Shown piece by piece: positions 32,427 through 41,093 of a DNA stretch of 64,000 nt. Origin of the DNA: Yoonia sediminilitoris (GTDB taxonomy: Bacteria; Pseudomonadota; Alphaproteobacteria; Rhodobacterales; Rhodobacteraceae). Every line of letters begins with the position of its first letter. Within the stretch, counting starts at the first letter, position 1. Location of the stretch: the NCBI RefSeq assembly GCF_003058085.1, contig NZ_QBUD01000001.1, positions 1-64,000 of the forward strand, written 5' to 3'. The translations under genes were made by a program, and so were the position numbers. The notes under the pieces are model-generated. The model did no database searches. It saw only the letters and a list, made by a program, of their open reading frames with translations, and had not been told where the DNA came from.

Positions 32427-33464
32427 TCACTGTTCCGGTTTTTCCGGGACCTCAAGATGTTGCATCGGCGCAAGTTCGGGATGGCGGATCGCCTGAATGG
32501 CGGCCTTGGCCAGAAATTCCCCGGCAGAGCCAACTGATTCTGCCATCGTCAGGATATCCGACCGGACAAGTTTGAGAAACGGCGCCGCCTCTTTGGCAAA
32601 GATATCAAAGTCTTTGCCAATCGTGCGGCCGCAGGCTTCGGCGGCGGCGACGGCACCCATTGCGGCACCGGCGGATGCTGTCACAACTGTATCCGTTTGC
32701 GGGTGTGCCTTCAGATGTGCGATCAGTGCGTCGGCCACATCGGGGCTGGGGCTGTCGCTTGTGACCGTATCAAGGATAAACAGGCTTTGCTGGTTGGCCT
32801 CTGCCCGCTCGCGTAATCCGGCAACAAGATGCAAGGCATAGCTTTGTTTTTGGGGCGGGGCCACGACAGCTACATGTTTGCGGTTGCGCGCATGTAACAT
32901 GTTGATTGCGCGTCGCCCGTAGGCTTCATTGTCAAAATCATAATAGGCGTGCTGGTCCGACCAATTGCTGCGCCCGTGGGTGGCAAATGGAAAATCACGC
33001 TCCATCAGATAGGCGATGCGCGGATCATTGGGTTCGATCTGGTTGAATATCACACCATCAGCGGACCCGGTTTCGACAATATAGCGGATGGGTTTCATGA
33101 TATCGTCGCCGGGTGCGTAAGGGGTGACATTGAGATGAAAGTTTGTGCCCTGCAATCCTTCTGCCACTGATGAAATCAGACGGGCGGTGTGATTGTCATG
33201 TTCGGTGGACATGATCAGGCTGATCACATTTGTCCGGCCGGTTCGCAAACGCACACCGGCCCTGTTGGGCACATATCCAATCTCGTCCGCGATCTGGCGA
33301 ATCAGCTTTTTGGTGTCGCGCCCGATATCGGGCGCGTCATTCAGCGCGCGTGACACCGTGGGCACGGCCAACCCGCTGATTTTTGAGATGGTTTTCAGCG
33401 TTGGCTTGGTACCAGCCGGTAGAAGCGCACTTCTCTGCTCGGCTGACAGTTTACTTCCCGGCAT
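32427..33464 (-). CDS. LacI-family transcriptional regulator of the mannoside operon
   Basis: A 345-aa LacI/GalR regulator. The N-terminal helix-turn-helix is PTLKTISKISGLAVPTVSRALNDAPDIG, followed by the hinge and a periplasmic-binding-protein-like sensor domain (NVISLIMSTEHDNHTARLIS onwards). The ATG at 33464 is chosen because the DNA-binding domain then begins close to the N-terminus; the longer frame adds 23 unlikely residues. Its divergent position to the sugar ABC operon suggests it controls that operon, with candidate operator sequences at 33508-33524 and 33611-33644. Confidence 0.92.
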   Translation of the reverse strand: MPGSKLSAEQRSALLPAGTKPTLKTISKISGLAVPTVSRALNDAPDIGRDTKKLIRQIADEIGYVPNRAGVRLRTGRTNVISLIMSTEHDNHTARLISSVAEGLQGTNFHLNVTPYAPGDDIMKPIRYIVETGSADGVIFNQIEPNDPRIAYLMERDFPFATHGRSNWSDQHAYYDFDNEAYGRRAINMLHARNRKHVAVVAPPQKQSYALHLVAGLRERAEANQQSLFILDTVTSDSPSPDVADALIAHLKAHPQTDTVVTASAGAAMGAVAAAEACGRTIGKDFDIFAKEAAPFLKLVRSDILTMAESVGSAGEFLAKAAIQAIRHPELAPMQHLEVPEKPEQ

Positions 33465-33597
33465 CTTGTCCAAGGTCCTATTTTCACAGCATTTCGCTGG
33501 TTCTTGCGGCGATATATATGCGCCGTCCCACAAAAGGCCAACGACTTCAGTCGCTTACTTTTTGCAGGATGTTTCAGTTAATGTTGCTTAAAAACTC

Positions 33598-33644
33598 TTG
33601 CTAGGTCAATCTAAATCGATATAGGCTCTACTACAACGATTTAG
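33598..33644 (+). promoter_or_regulatory. Promoter and candidate operator of the mannoside operon
   Basis: TTGCTA (33598-33603) and TATAGG (33620-33625), 16 bases apart, could be the -35 and -10 boxes. An inverted repeat CTAAATCG (33611-33618) / CGATTTAG (33637-33644) brackets the -10 box; its first arm lies in ATCGAT, a CG-centred palindrome of the kind LacI-type proteins bind. A second palindrome, GGCG-ATATATATG-CGCC, lies at 33508-33524 nearer the regulator gene. The ribosome binding site GGGAGG follows at 33650-33655. Confidence 0.5.
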
Positions 33645-33664
33645 TAACAGGGAGGAAAACCAAA

Positions 33665-34891
33665 ATGAATTTCAGAACAAAACTGCTTGCCGCAACGGCG
33701 ATCGTCAGTGCGTCAGCTGCATCGGCGGTAGAACTTGAAGTCACCCACTGGTGGACTTCGGGTGGTGAAGCCGCAGCCGTTTCCAAATTCGCCGACGCAT
33801 GGAATGCCACGGGCAACACATGGGTGGACGGCGCGATTGCGGGTTCAGGGGGCACTGCACGTCCGATCATCATTTCGCGGATTCTGGGTGGCGATCCGAT
33901 GGCCGCGACACAGTTGAACCACGGACGGCAGGCAGAAGAACTGATCGAAGCAGGTTTGTTGCTGGACCTGACCGATGTGGCTGAAGCTGGCGGATGGCGC
34001 GACATCGTGAACCCCTCCAGCCTGTTGGATTCCTGCACTTTGGACGGCCGGATTTACTGCGTGCCGGTCAATATCCACTCGGCCCAGTGGCTGTGGCTTT
34101 CGCATGACGCCTATGAAAAGGCCGGTGTTGCCGTGCCATCGGATTGGAATGAATTTGTAGCCTCTGCGCCTGCACTGGAAAAAGCAGGTGTGACGCCGCT
34201 GGCGATGGGGCAGCAGGGCTGGCAGCAGAACCTTGCCTTTGGTGCGATCACCATCGCCGTGGCCGGTCTGGATGCATGGCGTGAAGTAACCGTGAACAAG
34301 AACGCTGATGTGGCCCGCGGGCCCGAGTATACGGCTGTGTTCGAAGCTGTCGCATCTGCGCGCGAGTTGGCGCGCGAATCCAACGTGCAGGACTGGAACC
34401 AGGCAACCAATATGGTCATCACAGGCACCGCTGGTGCGCAGCTGATGGGTGACTGGGCGCAGGGCGAGTTTTCTGTCGCACAACAGGTCGAAGGCGAGGA
34501 TTACTCCTGCCTGCCCGGTCTGGGATTGAACCCCATTCTGGATACCGGCGGTGACGCTTTCTATTTCCCGGTCAATGATGACCCTGAAATCACTGCTGCG
34601 CAAAAAGAGCTGGCCGCACTTCTAATTTCGCCCGAAGTGCAGGTGTCGTTCAACCTTGCCAAAGGATCATTGCCCGTGCGCGGCGACATTGACATGGCGG
34701 CAGCAAACGGCTGTATGCAAAAGGGTCTGGGTATTCTGGCGGACGGTGGTGTTCTGCCATCGGGCGACCAGTCATTGTCTGCTGATACGCAAACCCAGAT
34801 CGAGGACCTGATGGCGCAATTCTGGTCGTCGGACATGCCAGCCAGCGAAGCGCAGGCGAAATATGCCGACATCATCGCACGCGCTGACTGA
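33665..34891 (+). CDS. Carbohydrate ABC transporter, substrate-binding protein
   Basis: A 408-aa family-1 extracellular solute-binding protein. The signal peptide ends near SAASA, followed by VELEVTHWWTSGGEAAAVSKF, the typical start of a sugar-binding protein. QWLWLSHDAYEKAGVAVPSDW and MGDWAQGEF are common blocks. The operon partner beta-mannosidase suggests a manno-oligosaccharide or similar glycoside as ligand. Strong ribosome binding site (GGGAGG). A GC-rich hairpin separates it from the permeases. Confidence 0.93.
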   Translation: MNFRTKLLAATAIVSASAASAVELEVTHWWTSGGEAAAVSKFADAWNATGNTWVDGAIAGSGGTARPIIISRILGGDPMAATQLNHGRQAEELIEAGLLLDLTDVAEAGGWRDIVNPSSLLDSCTLDGRIYCVPVNIHSAQWLWLSHDAYEKAGVAVPSDWNEFVASAPALEKAGVTPLAMGQQGWQQNLAFGAITIAVAGLDAWREVTVNKNADVARGPEYTAVFEAVASARELARESNVQDWNQATNMVITGTAGAQLMGDWAQGEFSVAQQVEGEDYSCLPGLGLNPILDTGGDAFYFPVNDDPEITAAQKELAALLISPEVQVSFNLAKGSLPVRGDIDMAAANGCMQKGLGILADGGVLPSGDQSLSADTQTQIEDLMAQFWSSDMPASEAQAKYADIIARAD

Positions 34892-34908
34892 CGCTTTGCT
34901 CTGATCAT

Positions 34909-34941
34909 GCGGGCACGGGGCGAACGCATCGCCGTGCCCGC
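34909..34941 (+). repeat. Hairpin between binding-protein and permease genes
   Basis: GCGGGCACGG (34909-34918) pairs with CCGTGCCCGC (34932-34941), a perfect 10-bp stem. No T run follows. Its place right after the binding-protein gene suggests protection of that part of the mRNA from 3' decay, giving more binding protein than permease. Confidence 0.7.
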
Positions 34942-34980
34942 AACAACATTCCCCTATTTCCTGATGATGGAGCCGACACG

Positions 34981-35898
34981 ATGACCGTGGCCTCGGACCC
35001 CCCGGTTCAGACGGTTCGCAAGCCGAACCGGATGTTCAAGAACAAGATGGCAAAGATTGCTTCGATCCCGATGATCCTGACGGCGCTTTGCGTTTTCGTT
35101 GGCGGTACATTGTGGACCGTCCTGCATTCCTTCACCGGTTCGCGGATGTTGCCCAAGCGCGACTGGGTCGGACTGGCGCAATATGAACGCCTGTGGGACA
35201 GCGACCGTTGGATCATTTCGGTCAAGAACCTTGCTCTCTACGGGTTCTTTTCACTGACCTTCACGTTGGTTGTGGCTTTCTGTCTGGCCGCGTGCCTTGA
35301 CCGCAAGATCCGCTTTGAAAATACATTCCGCACCATTTTTCTTTATCCATTTGCACTTTCGTTCGTTGTGACCGGGCTGGCATGGCAATGGATTTTGAAC
35401 CCGCAATTCGGATTTCAGTCAGTCGTGCGTGGTTGGGGCTGGGAGAGCTTTAACTTTGATCCGCTCAACAACCCCGAAACGGTCATGTTTGGCCTGCTGA
35501 TTGCGGGCTTGTGGCAAGGGACCGGCCTGATCATGTGCATCATGCTGGCGGGTCTGCGTGGCATTGATGAGGACATCTGGAAAGCCGCACGGGTCGACGG
35601 GATTGGTACCGTCAAAACCTATGTGCAGGTCATCATTCCGATGATGCGCCCTGTCTTTATCACGTCACTTGTGCTGATCGCGTCCGGTATCATCAAACTT
35701 TACGATCTGGTCGTGGCCCAGACCAACGGGGGGCCGGGGATCAGTTCCGAAGTGCCCGCAAAATACGTCATCAACTACATGTTTCAGGCGCAGAACCTTG
35801 GGCAGGGGTTTGCGGCATCCACGATGATGCTGGTTTCGGTTGTGATCATTCTGATCCCTTGGGCCTATCTTGAATTCGGGGGGAAGAAAAATGGCTGA
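34981..35898 (+). CDS. Carbohydrate ABC transporter permease (MalF type)
   Basis: A 305-aa permease with six membrane helices. The EAA-loop region reads DEDIWKAARVDGIGTVKTYVQVIIPMMRP. It belongs to the MalF/UgpA-like CUT1 group by length and by its pairing with a second permease that starts 8 nt before its stop codon. NTFRTIFLYPFALSFVVTGLAW is a typical transport-core block. Confidence 0.93.
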   Translation: MTVASDPPVQTVRKPNRMFKNKMAKIASIPMILTALCVFVGGTLWTVLHSFTGSRMLPKRDWVGLAQYERLWDSDRWIISVKNLALYGFFSLTFTLVVAFCLAACLDRKIRFENTFRTIFLYPFALSFVVTGLAWQWILNPQFGFQSVVRGWGWESFNFDPLNNPETVMFGLLIAGLWQGTGLIMCIMLAGLRGIDEDIWKAARVDGIGTVKTYVQVIIPMMRPVFITSLVLIASGIIKLYDLVVAQTNGGPGISSEVPAKYVINYMFQAQNLGQGFAASTMMLVSVVIILIPWAYLEFGGKKNG

Positions 35899-36874
35899 TC
35901 TGAACGCAAATGCCGGGGTTGTCCCGCAAGGGCCGAAGCCCAAAAAACGGCTGAGCCGGGGGAATATTTTCCTCTATGGCACATTGATTGTGGTCAGCTT
36001 GTACTACTTGCTGCCGCTTTATGTGATGATGGTCACGTCTCTCAAGGGTATGCCCGAAATTCGGATGGGCAACGTCTTTGGCCCACCGCTTGAGATCACC
36101 TATCAGCCATGGGTCAAGGCATGGTCGGAAGCCTGCACCGGCATCAATTGCGATGGGCTGTCGCGGGGTTTCTGGAATTCGGTGTGGATTTTGGTCCCGT
36201 CGCTGGTGCTGTCGATTTCGATTGCGTCGGTCAATGGTTACGCGCTGGCCAACTGGAAGTTCAAAGGGTCCGAGACGTTCTTTACCGTTCTGATCATCGG
36301 CGCCTTTATCCCTTATCAGACGATGCTGTACCCGCTGGTGATCATGCTGCGCGAAAGCGGTGACGGAATCACCTGGCTGGTGTCATGGATGAACCCGATA
36401 CTTGAGGCGCTGGGAATGGAACCGTTTGGCCGCATTCGCCTGATGGGGTCGCTGTCAGGGCTGGTGATCGTGCATTCGATATTCGGGATGCCGATTCTGA
36501 CGTTGCTGTTCCGCAATTACTTTGCCTCGGTGCCCGAAGAGTTGTTCAAGGCCGCCCGCGTGGATGGGGCGGGGTTCTGGACGATCTATTTCAAGATCAT
36601 GCTGCCTATGGCGCTGCCGATTTTCGTCGTCGCGATCATTTTGCAGGTAACGGGCATCTGGAACGACTTCCTGTTCGGCGTGATCTACACCAAACCCAAT
36701 ATTTATCCGATGACTGTGCAGCTGAATAACATCGTGAATTCGGTACAGGGCGTTAAGGAATATAACGTCAATATGGCGGCAACTCTGCTGACCGGTCTGG
36801 TGCCACTCGTCATTTACTTCGCCTCTGGCAAACTCTTCGTACGCGGCATTGCAGCCGGTGCTGTGAAAGGCTGA
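35891..36874 (+). CDS. Carbohydrate ABC transporter permease (MalG type)
   Basis: A 327-aa permease. The EAA loop is PEELFKAARVDGAGFWTIYFKIMLPMALP, and YLLPLYVMMVTSLKGMPEI is the usual MalG-type N-terminal block. The ATG at 35891 follows GGGGGAAG and overlaps the upstream permease gene by 8 nt; the frame extends upstream to 35870 but without a binding site. It forms the heterodimeric CUT1 channel with its neighbour. Confidence 0.93.
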   Translation: MADLNANAGVVPQGPKPKKRLSRGNIFLYGTLIVVSLYYLLPLYVMMVTSLKGMPEIRMGNVFGPPLEITYQPWVKAWSEACTGINCDGLSRGFWNSVWILVPSLVLSISIASVNGYALANWKFKGSETFFTVLIIGAFIPYQTMLYPLVIMLRESGDGITWLVSWMNPILEALGMEPFGRIRLMGSLSGLVIVHSIFGMPILTLLFRNYFASVPEELFKAARVDGAGFWTIYFKIMLPMALPIFVVAIILQVTGIWNDFLFGVIYTKPNIYPMTVQLNNIVNSVQGVKEYNVNMAATLLTGLVPLVIYFASGKLFVRGIAAGAVKG

Positions 36875-36876
36875 CT

Positions 36877-37956
36877 ATGTCCTATTCTGTTGAAATCAAG
36901 AAACTCGATCTGGCTTTTGGCGCTGTCAAAGTGCTGCAAGAGCTGGACCTGAACATTCACGAGGGCGAATTCCTTGTCCTGCTGGGGTCATCGGGCTGTG
37001 GCAAATCAACCCTGCTGAACTGTATCGCGGGCCTTTTGGAAGTGACGGACGGGCAAATCCATATCAAGGGCCAGAACGTCACATGGGCCGAACCGTCAGA
37101 GCGGGGCATCGGCATGGTGTTCCAATCCTACGCGCTATATCCGCAGATGACGGTGCGGGGGAACCTGTCGTTCGGGCTCAAGAATGCAAAGTTGCCCAAG
37201 GCCGAGATTGAAGAACGCGTGGCACGTGCCGCCGGTATTCTACAGATCGAAGCCTTGCTGGACCGCAAACCCGGTGCCCTGTCAGGTGGGCAGCGGCAGC
37301 GGGTGGCCATTGGGCGTGCACTGGTGCGGGATGTGGATGTTTTCTTGTTCGATGAACCGCTGTCGAACCTTGATGCCAAGCTGCGCGTTGACCTGCGGGT
37401 GGAATTGAAGCGCCTGCACAACCAGTTGCAAAATACGATGATCTACGTGACCCATGATCAGGTCGAGGCGATGACGCTGGCGGACCGGATTGCCGTCATG
37501 AAAGGCGGCGCCATTATGCAATTGGGCAGCCCGGATGAAATCTATAACAGGCCGCGCAATCTATATGTCGCGGATTTCATCGGCTCGCCGTCGATGAACT
37601 TTCTTGAGGGGCAGTTCGCAGACGGCAGTTTCAGGATTGACGACATGGCCATGCCGATGACCGGCTACGAATACGTCGAGGGCCAACCAAGTAACCGTGC
37701 TGCAGTAATCGGAATCCGGCCAGAGCATGTGGTCACGGGCGAATTGGTCGGTAATGCGCCGCTGCAATATACTGTTGACGTTGATCTGGTCGAACCTATG
37801 GGTTCTGACACCCTGATCTATGCCAAACTGGGCCAGCACGGGTTCCGCATCCGGATGGACGGGCAGGCGATTGTCAAGGCAGGCGAGGCACTTGCGATCG
37901 GGATTGATCCTGCGCGGGCGTCACTGTTTGACAAGGCCAGCGAGAACCGAATTTGA
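36877..37956 (+). CDS. Carbohydrate ABC transporter ATPase (MalK/UgpC type)
   Basis: A 359-aa ATPase with a C-terminal regulatory OB-fold part. Walker A is GSSGCGKST, signature LSGGQRQR, Walker B VFLFDEPLSNLDAKLR and H-loop VTHDQVEAMTLADRI. IYNRPRNLYVADFIGSPSMNFL is the typical MalK transition to the TOBE domain. It begins 2 bases after the permease stop and its end touches the mannosidase start. Confidence 0.95.
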   Translation: MSYSVEIKKLDLAFGAVKVLQELDLNIHEGEFLVLLGSSGCGKSTLLNCIAGLLEVTDGQIHIKGQNVTWAEPSERGIGMVFQSYALYPQMTVRGNLSFGLKNAKLPKAEIEERVARAAGILQIEALLDRKPGALSGGQRQRVAIGRALVRDVDVFLFDEPLSNLDAKLRVDLRVELKRLHNQLQNTMIYVTHDQVEAMTLADRIAVMKGGAIMQLGSPDEIYNRPRNLYVADFIGSPSMNFLEGQFADGSFRIDDMAMPMTGYEYVEGQPSNRAAVIGIRPEHVVTGELVGNAPLQYTVDVDLVEPMGSDTLIYAKLGQHGFRIRMDGQAIVKAGEALAIGIDPARASLFDKASENRI

Positions 37957-40319
37957 ATGACCTCTCAGGAGACTGGGCGCTGTCTGACGACAGTGGGGCC
38001 TATGCCTGTACCATGGCGATGCCCACTGACGGTATCAGCGCATTGCATGCCGCAGGGTTGATCCCTGACCCCTATTGGGGGCGGAACGAATATGACTTGC
38101 GCTGGATTTGTGAACGCGACTGGACAGCAACGCGCGGGTTTGACCTGACGGAGACAGATGTCGATCTGGTCCTGTCCGAAGTCGATACGGTCGTGACGGT
38201 TCGGGTGAACGATATCATCGTGTTGGAGGCCGAGAATGCCTTTCGCACCTACCGCGTCTCACTAAACGGCGTTGGACGTGTGGGCAGCAATACCATCAGC
38301 GTGACATTTCACAATGTTGTCGCGGCAGGTTCCGCCAGGCAGGAAGCCCACCCGTTTGATTTGCCGCAAAGTGATAACTGCCCGATTCCAAACGGGAATA
38401 TGCTGCGCAAACCAGCTTTTGATTTTGGCTGGGATTGGAACATCGCGCTGGCTCCGTTCGGCATTTATGGAAAGATGGCAATTGAGCCATCAGCAGCCCC
38501 GCGCATCGACCGGATGGCGATCGTGCAGGAACATGGCGACGGCTTTGTGGATGTGGAGATCACCGCTTATGTCAACAATTGGCAGGGTGCGGTGACTGCA
38601 ACACTGGCCGGGCAGACGGTCATGGCCGATTGTGTGGATGGGGTTTGTGACTTTTCCATCCGCATTGCTGACCCCGTGCTTTGGTGGCCCGTAGGGCAGG
38701 GCGACCCGCATCTTTATCGGCTTGCCGTTACCGTCGCTAAAGCAACGGCCACGCGCTTGGTCGGTTTGCGCACTATGGAACTGGTGGCTGAGACAGATAG
38801 CGCGGGGCTTGGGTTCAAATTTCGGGTCAATGGCCGCGATGTGTTTTGCAAAGGTGCCAACTGGATTCCCGCAGATGCTTTGCCAGGCCGTATTACAGAC
38901 GCCAAGACCCGCGCGTTGCTGCAATCTGCCGTGGATGCGAACATGAACATGGTTCGCGTCTGGGGCGGCGGGCGCTATGAGCCGGACAGTTTCTATGATG
39001 CATGCGATGAACTGGGCTTGATGGTCTGGCAGGATTTCATGTTTGCCTGCAACCTGTATCCCTCTGACGAAAGCTACCTGGCCAACGTCAGGGCCGAGGT
39101 CGCTGATAATGTGGCCCGCATCCATCATCACGCCTGCCTTGCTGTCTGGTGCGGTGATAATGAACTGATCGGGGCATTGGGTTGGTACGCCTGTTCGATC
39201 AAGGACCGTGACCGCTATCTCGTGAATTACGACCGTCTGAACCGCACGCTTGAGGTGGCATTGAAAGACATCGACCCCACCGCGAATTGGTGGCCGTCAT
39301 CACCATCGCCCGGCCCGATGAATTTCGGCGATGCGTGGCACGATGACGGATCCGGCGACATGCATTTCTGGTCAGTCTGGCACGAAGGCCGCGACTTTGA
39401 CCACTACCGCGATGTCAGCCCGCGCTTTTGCTCGGAATTCGGTTTTCAAAGCTATCCGTCGATGATCGAAATTGAACGCTTCGCCGGGCCAGAGGATCAG
39501 AATATCGCCGCCCCTGTTCTGGAAAGTCACCAGAAGAACGCAGGCGGCAATGCCCGGATCGCCGAGACGATGTTTCGCTATTTCCGCTGGCCGGAAAAGT
39601 TCGATGATTTTGTCTATCTGTCCCAAATCCAGCAGGGGCTGGCGATCAAAACTGCCGTCACCCATTGGCGCAGCCTGAAACCGCACTGCATGGGCACGCT
39701 GATCTGGCAATTGAATGACACCTGGCCGGTTTGTTCGTGGGCTTCCCTGAACCATCAGGGTGACTGGAAGCTGATGCACCATATGGCGCAGGATTTTTTT
39801 GCACCTTTGCTGGTCACGGCGGTCCCGGATGACAGCGGCTACATGTTGCGGGTCGTCAATGATGCGCCACAGCCGGAAACCGTTGCGATCAGCGCTTATG
39901 CGCTGGCTATGGACGGGCGCACGCGTCAGATCGGGCAGGCCGAGGTCATGACTGACGCTGCCTCAATTGACGCATTGCATGTCGCGGCCGACCAAATCGG
40001 GCCGCAAGAAATGCTGCATTATGTCTGGCGCACCGCCGACGGGCAGCAAACCCATGATACCTTTGCCCCGCGCCCCTATAAATCCTATGACCTGCAATCG
40101 CCCCAGCTCCTGCTTCGTGTGGAAGGCAATGTGATTCACGTTCGTTCGGAAGGGCTGGCGCATTTCTTTGCGGTCGAAGCAGACATTGCAGGTCGGTTTG
40201 ATCAGAACGTCCTGACCCTGTTGCCAGAGACTGAAACGACCATGTGCTTCACGCCAGCCGATCCCGATGCGGCTGCGACATTCACGTTTCGTGATTTGCA
40301 CAGCGCAACTTACCGATAA
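37953..40319 (+). CDS. Beta-mannosidase, glycoside hydrolase family 2
   Basis: A 788-aa family GH2 enzyme without signal peptide, so it acts in the cytoplasm on imported oligosaccharides. The N-terminal sugar-binding-like domain begins NDLSGDWALSDD; the barrel contains FCKGANWIPADALPGRI and VRVWGGGRYEPDSFYDACDELGLMVWQDFMFAC, typical of beta-mannosidases. The acid/base is E404 in WCGDNE and the nucleophile E495 in CSEFGFQSYPS. Most relatives have N in place of D402. The start is a TTG at 37953 overlapping the ATPase stop; the nearby ATG at 37957 is out of frame. Substrate specificity (mannose versus related sugars) is inferred. Confidence 0.9.
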   Translation: MNDLSGDWALSDDSGAYACTMAMPTDGISALHAAGLIPDPYWGRNEYDLRWICERDWTATRGFDLTETDVDLVLSEVDTVVTVRVNDIIVLEAENAFRTYRVSLNGVGRVGSNTISVTFHNVVAAGSARQEAHPFDLPQSDNCPIPNGNMLRKPAFDFGWDWNIALAPFGIYGKMAIEPSAAPRIDRMAIVQEHGDGFVDVEITAYVNNWQGAVTATLAGQTVMADCVDGVCDFSIRIADPVLWWPVGQGDPHLYRLAVTVAKATATRLVGLRTMELVAETDSAGLGFKFRVNGRDVFCKGANWIPADALPGRITDAKTRALLQSAVDANMNMVRVWGGGRYEPDSFYDACDELGLMVWQDFMFACNLYPSDESYLANVRAEVADNVARIHHHACLAVWCGDNELIGALGWYACSIKDRDRYLVNYDRLNRTLEVALKDIDPTANWWPSSPSPGPMNFGDAWHDDGSGDMHFWSVWHEGRDFDHYRDVSPRFCSEFGFQSYPSMIEIERFAGPEDQNIAAPVLESHQKNAGGNARIAETMFRYFRWPEKFDDFVYLSQIQQGLAIKTAVTHWRSLKPHCMGTLIWQLNDTWPVCSWASLNHQGDWKLMHHMAQDFFAPLLVTAVPDDSGYMLRVVNDAPQPETVAISAYALAMDGRTRQIGQAEVMTDAASIDALHVAADQIGPQEMLHYVWRTADGQQTHDTFAPRPYKSYDLQSPQLLLRVEGNVIHVRSEGLAHFFAVEADIAGRFDQNVLTLLPETETTMCFTPADPDAAATFTFRDLHSATYR

Positions 40320-40337
40320 CGCCATCAAGGAAGTACA

Positions 40338-41084
40338 ATGCTTAACATATCCTACCAGCTCTATTGTTCCCGCAACTTTCCGCCGATTGGGGCCACGCTG
40401 AAAATGCTGTCGGACGCAGGCTTTACCCAAGTCGAGGGCTATAATGGCCTGTTCAATGATCTGGAAGGGTTGAAAGCCGGACTTGCAGAGACAGGCCTGC
40501 AAATGACGAGCAGCCATGTCGGGCATCAGTTGCTGGCTGACGATCCGGCGGGTATGCTGCAAATCATCAAGGATCTGGGAGTCAAAAAAGTATTCGCCCC
40601 TCATATCGCACCAGATCAGCGCCCCACGGATGCCGCCGGCTGGGCCGCGTTCGGCCAACGGTTGGCCGAGATTGGCAAGCCAGTGCAGGATGCGGGCCTT
40701 GTCTGGGGCTGGCACAATCATGATTTTGAACTGACCAAGCTTGCCAGCGGGGAATTCCCCCTTGATCTGATGATGGGAGCATCTGACGATTTGATGATGG
40801 AGCTTGATCTGGGCTGGGTCACACGCGCCGGAGAGGACCCCGTCGCCTGGATCAATAAATACAGCGGACGGATTGCCGCCGCCCATATCAAGGATGTGGC
40901 CGCCGCAGGCGAATGCACGGACGAGGACGGCTGGGCCGATGTGGGCCACGGTACAATGGACTGGCCCGCCATTCATACCGCATTGCAGGCGGCGGGGTGC
41001 GATCATTACGTCGTTGAACATGACAACCCCAAGGACCACCAACGCTTTGCGACCCGGTCGCTGGCCGCGATCCAGAACTTCTAA
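40338..41084 (+). CDS. Sugar phosphate isomerase/epimerase-like TIM-barrel protein
   Basis: A 248-aa xylose-isomerase-like TIM barrel. Metal and catalytic blocks seen are GLVWGWHNHDFEL, MELDLGWVTRAGEDP, HIKDVA and DWPAIHTALQAAGCDHYVVEHD, with the Glu/Asp/His set expected for a divalent metal site. Such enzymes in sugar operons isomerise or epimerise sugars or keto-sugars made by partner oxidoreductases. It lies between the mannosidase and a Gfo/Idh/MocA oxidoreductase with 18- and 9-base gaps. Confidence 0.88.
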   Translation: MLNISYQLYCSRNFPPIGATLKMLSDAGFTQVEGYNGLFNDLEGLKAGLAETGLQMTSSHVGHQLLADDPAGMLQIIKDLGVKKVFAPHIAPDQRPTDAAGWAAFGQRLAEIGKPVQDAGLVWGWHNHDFELTKLASGEFPLDLMMGASDDLMMELDLGWVTRAGEDPVAWINKYSGRIAAAHIKDVAAAGECTDEDGWADVGHGTMDWPAIHTALQAAGCDHYVVEHDNPKDHQRFATRSLAAIQNF

Positions 41085-41093
41085 GGAAAACAC

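Noticed and set aside
37957-37959. ATG as start of the beta-mannosidase
   Set aside because: It is out of frame with the GH2 coding sequence; the overlapping TTG at 37953 is in frame and gives the expected N-terminus.
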